Shown here in pieces: positions 60,944-64,000 of a stretch of DNA of 64,000 bases. A model generated the notes under the pieces. It did no database searches, had not been told where the DNA came from, and saw only the letters and a program-made list of their open reading frames with translations. The DNA lies in the NCBI GenBank assembly GCA_027486415.1, contig JAIXPC010000011.1, positions 169,411 to 233,410 on the forward strand. Direction: 5' to 3'. This stretch comes from Sphingomonadales bacterium (lineage in GTDB: Bacteria > Pseudomonadota > Alphaproteobacteria > Sphingomonadales > Sphingomonadaceae). The translations under genes were made by a program, and so were the position numbers. How positions within the stretch are numbered: position 1 is the first letter of the stretch; each line of letters starts with the position of its first letter.

Positions 60944-61903
60944 ATGATCGTGGCGAGCGGTTTGTTTGCACTGCTGGATGACGTGGCGGCCATTGCCAAG
61001 GTGGCGGCAGCCAGCGTCGATGATGTCGGCACCATGGCGGCGGCCAGCCTTGATGATACCGCCGCTGCGGCGGTGAAGGCGTCGGCCAAGGCGGCCGGCG
61101 TGGTCGTCGATGATGCCGCCGTCACCCCGCGCTATGTCGTCGGTTTTGCCGCGGATCGCGAAATCCCCATCGTCGCCAAGATCGCGCGCGGCAGCCTGAA
61201 GAACAAGCTCGTCTTCCTGCTGCCCGGCGCGCTGGCGCTGTCCTATTTCTTGCCCATTGCCATCACCCCGCTGCTGATGGCGGGCGGTGCCTTCCTGTGC
61301 TTTGAAGGCGCGGAGAAACTCTGGGAAAAACTCACCCCTCACGACGAGGATGCCAGCGACGATGGCGCCGCCAGCCCGGCCGAGCGCGAGAACAACATGG
61401 TATCGGGCGCCATCCGCACCGATCTCATCCTGTCGGCGGAGATCATGGCGATCGCGCTGGGCACGGTGGAAAATGAACCCATCGGCGAACAGGCCGCCGC
61501 GCTGGTGGCCGTCGCGCTGGGCATTACCGCGATGGTCTATGGCGCGGTGGGCCTGATCGTGAAGGCCGATGATTTCGGCGTCTATCTGGCCCGCCGCGGC
61601 AAGGGGCTGATCGCCGCCATCGGGCGCGGTCTCGTCACCGGCATGCCGCCGTTCCTGTCGCTGCTGGCCTGGGTTGGCCTTGCTGCGATGCTGTGGGTGG
61701 GCGGCCATATCGTCATCGATGGCCTCCACAAGTTCGGCATCAGCCTGCCGCACGACTGGTTGCACGCTGCCATGCACGTGGCCGAACCGGCGGGCGGCGC
61801 GGCGGTGTGGGCGGCGGAAGCCGGCGGATCGGCGCTGTTCGGCATCGTGCTGGGCGCGCTGATCGTCGCCGTGCTGCACGCGATCCCGCGCAAGGCGCAT
61901 TGA
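60944..61903 (+). CDS. DUF808 (YedI-like) membrane protein
   Basis: 319 residues. The N-terminal region ASGLFALLDDVAAIAKVAAA (about residues 4-23) and the conserved VDDAAVTPRYVVGFAADREI, LIFR-like ARGSLKNKLVFLLPGALALS and FLCFEGAEKLWEKL are diagnostic for DUF808. Several helices follow (AITPLLMAGGAFLCFEG, SLLAWVGLAAMLWVGGHIVI). E. coli YedI is uncharacterised; no function assigned. A short acidic stretch (DEDASDDGAAS) lies in the middle. Confidence 0.88.
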   Translation: MIVASGLFALLDDVAAIAKVAAASVDDVGTMAAASLDDTAAAAVKASAKAAGVVVDDAAVTPRYVVGFAADREIPIVAKIARGSLKNKLVFLLPGALALSYFLPIAITPLLMAGGAFLCFEGAEKLWEKLTPHDEDASDDGAASPAERENNMVSGAIRTDLILSAEIMAIALGTVENEPIGEQAAALVAVALGITAMVYGAVGLIVKADDFGVYLARRGKGLIAAIGRGLVTGMPPFLSLLAWVGLAAMLWVGGHIVIDGLHKFGISLPHDWLHAAMHVAEPAGGAAVWAAEAGGSALFGIVLGALIVAVLHAIPRKAH

Positions 61904-61921
61904 TCGACCGTGATGATTGGC

Positions 61922-61939
61922 GTATTGTAATCGCAATAC
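61922..61939. promoter_or_regulatory. GTATTG-N6-CAATAC palindrome upstream of the lipoprotein gene
   Basis: Perfect 6-bp inverted repeat, GTATTG TAATCG CAATAC, 16 bp upstream of the lipoprotein ATG at 61956 and just before its AGAAGGTG ribosome site. A/T-rich in a G/C-rich genome; likely an operator or a -10-overlapping repressor site. The regulator is not identifiable. Confidence 0.5.
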
Positions 61940-61955
61940 ACCAGAAGGTGACGCC

Positions 61956-62516
61956 ATGAAGAATGCCCTGCTCGCCATCCTGCTGTGCGGCGTTGCCGTG
62001 GTGGCCTGCAATTCGGAACGCGATGCCGTCGAAGACAAGCCGACGCCGCAGATCAGCGTTGCCGACACCGCCAGCCTGCCGGCGGCCAGCAGCGATGATG
62101 CCGGTGTCGACATCCGGGCCGACATGGAATCGGGCGAGGTGGCCCTGAAACTGCCCGGCGGTCTGGAAGGCAAGGTGAAGATCCCCAAGGGTCTTGAATC
62201 CGAATCGCAGTTCGATCTCGACGGGGTTGGCCGCTATCCCGGATCAAAGCTGGTCAGCGTGAACGTCACCGGAACTGCCGGCGATGGCGGCGGTTCCGGC
62301 CGGGTCGTGCTCGGCTTTTCGGCGCCGGGCACGGCGGGGCAGGTGGCCGATTGGTATCAGAAGGCGTTGATCGACCGGAATCGCGCCGCCGTTCGCACCG
62401 GCAACAGCATCAGCAGCACGACCAAGGATGGCGACCGCATGGTGATCGCCGTGGAAGACGGCGCTGGCGGCGTGGCCCGCGGTCGCATCACCATCACCGA
62501 CACGACGCGCGGCTGA
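61956..62516 (+). CDS. putative lipoprotein of unknown function
   Basis: 186 residues. The leader KNALLAILLCGVAVVACNSE has a lipobox (VVAC) with lipidated Cys. The mature part is acidic and Gly/Asp-rich, with a distinctive SGEVALKLPGGLEGKVKIPK stretch and FDLDGVGRYPGSKLVSVNVT, then AGQVADWYQKALIDRNRAAV. Such LPGGLEGKVKIPKG patterns occur in uncharacterised sphingomonad proteins. AGAAGGTG site 8 bp before the ATG. No enzymatic motif. Confidence 0.65.
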   Translation: MKNALLAILLCGVAVVACNSERDAVEDKPTPQISVADTASLPAASSDDAGVDIRADMESGEVALKLPGGLEGKVKIPKGLESESQFDLDGVGRYPGSKLVSVNVTGTAGDGGGSGRVVLGFSAPGTAGQVADWYQKALIDRNRAAVRTGNSISSTTKDGDRMVIAVEDGAGGVARGRITITDTTRG

Positions 62517-62521
62517 TCCCG

Positions 62522-63400
62522 TTACAGGCTGCGCGCCCGGAAGGTGTCGCAGCGGGCAATCTCGCCGCCTTGCAGCCCGGCCTGCAGCCAGCGCATGCGT
62601 TGCTGCGACGTGCCGTGGGTAAAGCGTTCCGGGTTCACGCCGCCACCGGCCTGCCGTTGCAGCGTGTCATCGCCAATGGCTTGCGCGGCGCGCAGGCCTT
62701 CCTCGATGTCGCCGGGCTCCAGCAGGTCGCGATTGTGGTGCGCCCACACGCCGGCCAGGCAATCGGCCTGCAGTTCCTGCCGCACCGAAAGCGCATTGCC
62801 CTCTGCCTCGCCGGCGGCGCGGCGGGCCTGCTGCACCTGTTCCGAAATGCCCAGCACCGTCTGGATGTGGTGGCCCACCTCGTGCGCGATCACATAGGCG
62901 GCGGCAAAGTCGCCGGGCGCGCCAAAGCGACGCGACAGATCGTCGAAGAAGCTGGCATCCAGATAGACCTGGCGATCCGCCGGGCAGTAAAACGGCCCCA
63001 TGCCGCTGTTGGCCGGGCCGCAACCGCTGTTCACGCCGCCGGCAAACAGCACCAGCTTCGGCTGTGGATAGGGCCGGCCGATCTGCTGCGGGAACAACTC
63101 GCCCCAGGTGCGCTCGGTGCTTTTCAGCACGCGGGCAATGAAGCGGTCATGCTGGCCGTCAAGCGCGGCCGGGGCTTCGGCCTGCGGCTGGCCCACACCC
63201 GGCCCTCCAACGCTGCCGCCGCCGGTGCCGCCCAAGAGGGTCAGCGGGTTGATGCCGAAGACAAGGCCCACGACGACCAGCACCGCGATGGTGCCAAGGC
63301 CCATGCCGCCGCCACCGATGGGCAGGCCGAAACCGCCCCCGCCGCCTTCGCCGCGGCGATCGATGATGTTGCTGCTTTCGTCTTCATCATCCAGGTTCAT
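62522..63400 (-). CDS. neutral zinc metallopeptidase, YpfJ/YmjA-like (PF04228)
   Basis: 292 residues. A Gly-rich, charged N-terminal cytoplasmic part is followed by a membrane anchor (LGTIAVLVVVGLVFGINPL, about residues 35-53) and a metallopeptidase domain. The zinc motif HEVGH is at about 173-177 in YVIAHEVGHHIQTVLGISEQ; the third ligand is probably in RQELQADCLAGVWAHH; PFYCPADRQVYLDASFFDDL matches the family. Substrates are unknown. Conserved in many proteobacteria. Convergent with the lipoprotein gene across 5 bp. Confidence 0.92.
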   Translation of the reverse strand: MNLDDEDESSNIIDRRGEGGGGGFGLPIGGGGMGLGTIAVLVVVGLVFGINPLTLLGGTGGGSVGGPGVGQPQAEAPAALDGQHDRFIARVLKSTERTWGELFPQQIGRPYPQPKLVLFAGGVNSGCGPANSGMGPFYCPADRQVYLDASFFDDLSRRFGAPGDFAAAYVIAHEVGHHIQTVLGISEQVQQARRAAGEAEGNALSVRQELQADCLAGVWAHHNRDLLEPGDIEEGLRAAQAIGDDTLQRQAGGGVNPERFTHGTSQQRMRWLQAGLQGGEIARCDTFRARSL

Positions 63401-63409
63401 GGGCGCAGG

Positions 63410-64000
63410 TTACCGCTGTGGGCGGGCCGGCGCCAGCGCCTCGTTCAACAACAGGGCGATGCGTGCGCCCGCCTTGCCGACCAGATCGCGCACGGGCGGC
63501 GTCGCCTTGGCGATATAGGCCGCCGTCACCACGCCGCGCGGCAGGGCCCGCCGCTGCTCACCGGGGATCGGGCAGCTGTCGGGATAATCCTGCAGGTCGG
63601 GATAGGTGATGCTGCGCGAAATCTCCCACGCCTCGCGCGCCCACAGCGCCACGCGGGTCGCCGTGTCGCCCGGCTGGCGGGCCGCACGGCCCACGGTGCG
63701 CGGCGTGATCGCCGGCGGCTCGGTCAGGGCGCGTTCGGCCAGCTCGCTGTCCCAGATCCCGTGCAGGTTCATCCGCTCCGGCGCCTTCAGGCCATAGGCG
63801 GCGCGCACCTGGTTGCCGCCCAGATCGGCCTTGTCGCCCAGGTGCAGCGGCTGGTGCATGTCGCCAACGAAATGCACCAGGAAGGCAAGGGCCTGCAGGC
63901 GTTCGGCCGGGGGACGGCTGCGATCGGCCAATATGGCCTGCTGGCGCGGGATCTGCGCCGTCACGCAATCGCCGTTCGGGCATTTGGCGGTGATGTCGAA
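63410..64000 (-). CDS. S1/P1-type nuclease (5' end outside window)
   Basis: The C-terminal about 196 codons are present; the reading frame stays open at 64000 (upstream residues include KCPNGDCVTAQIPR), so the start is beyond the window. The zinc-nuclease motif LVHFVGDMHQPLHLGDKADL with GNQV, and MNLHGIWDSELAERAL supply the His/Asp ligands of the trinuclear zinc site. S1/P1 nucleases degrade single-stranded DNA/RNA and release 5'-nucleotides, usually outside the cytoplasm. A likely N-terminal signal peptide is missing from view. Confidence 0.9.
   Translation of the reverse strand, partial: FDITAKCPNGDCVTAQIPRQQAILADRSRPPAERLQALAFLVHFVGDMHQPLHLGDKADLGGNQVRAAYGLKAPERMNLHGIWDSELAERALTEPPAITPRTVGRAARQPGDTATRVALWAREAWEISRSITYPDLQDYPDSCPIPGEQRRALPRGVVTAAYIAKATPPVRDLVGKAGARIALLLNEALAPARPQR

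Overview
The window is about two thirds G+C, densely coded, and reads as a chromosomal segment of an alphaproteobacterium, most likely Sphingomonadales. Pointers are the pgsA-moaD-moaE run, the trpF-trpB-trpA-accD-folC run, an NDUFS4-type complex I accessory subunit, a DUF6456 protein, Tat-targeted oxidase-type leaders, and a tonB-exbB-exbD-exbD cluster. No phage, plasmid, transposase or CRISPR array was seen. The taxonomic call is inference from gene content only.

Layout. 1-7.3 kb: the end of an ABC-2 type (DUF3526) permease pair, a LysE exporter, a periplasmic gamma-glutamyltransferase-like enzyme and a FadH-type dienoyl-CoA reductase. 7.3-13 kb: a small acidic protein, tRNA-Gln, ppx and rlmE, the agmatine-to-putrescine pair aguA-aguB, a family 5 uracil-DNA glycosylase and folK. 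13-20.5 kb: tRNA-Lys followed by a train of hairpins and repeats, then a hydrolase, FKBP, a PF10118 hydrolase, a lipid-kinase-like protein, a flavodoxin-fold reductase, pgsA-moaD-moaE, a nitroreductase, an EamA permease and a GST. 20.5-28.5 kb: uvrC, a secreted phosphodiesterase, folM-like and folB, a secreted unknown protein, and the tonB-exbB-exbD-exbD operon. 28.5-39.2 kb: an SDR, an MsbA-like ABC exporter, a PHA depolymerase, a REP-like doublet, uup, a PepSY protein with a two-component system, chorismate mutase, a polyprenyl synthase, a complex I subunit, a tiny coupled gene and tRNA-Arg, whose 3' end is tandemly duplicated. 39.5-45 kb: a Tat-exported amino-acid racemase, then a BigR/SqrR-like sulfide-response module (TauE exporter, rhodanese-DUF2892, ArsR regulator, divergent persulfide-dioxygenase-like MBL protein), a cyclophilin and map. 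45-51.5 kb: one tightly overlapping operon cinA-lapA-pyrF-trpF-trpB-trpA-accD-folC. 51.5-64 kb: an XRE regulator with a palindromic operator, a DUF6456 protein, Cu/Zn SOD, tRNA-His, a leucine/phenylalanine-type dehydrogenase, tamA-tamB, small membrane and lipoproteins, a YpfJ-like metallopeptidase and a truncated S1/P1 nuclease.

Most of the window is ordinary housekeeping chromosome. Many neighbours share ATGA, GTGA or TGATG overlaps, so translational coupling is widespread. The more unusual signals lie between genes: (1) the tRNA-Arg 3' end repeated 87 bp downstream inside a decayed tandem repeat, resembling the E. coli tyrT/rtT arrangement; (2) a 12-bp perfect hairpin that uses the tRNA-Lys 3' end; (3) a terminator-plus-hairpin cassette present twice, 15 kb apart; (4) REP-like GGGAGGGG palindromes; (5) the divergent sulfide-response promoter with its overlapping palindrome and a predicted leaderless regulator transcript; (6) two stop-codon-spanning tandem duplications. 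No clearly new multi-gene system was found.
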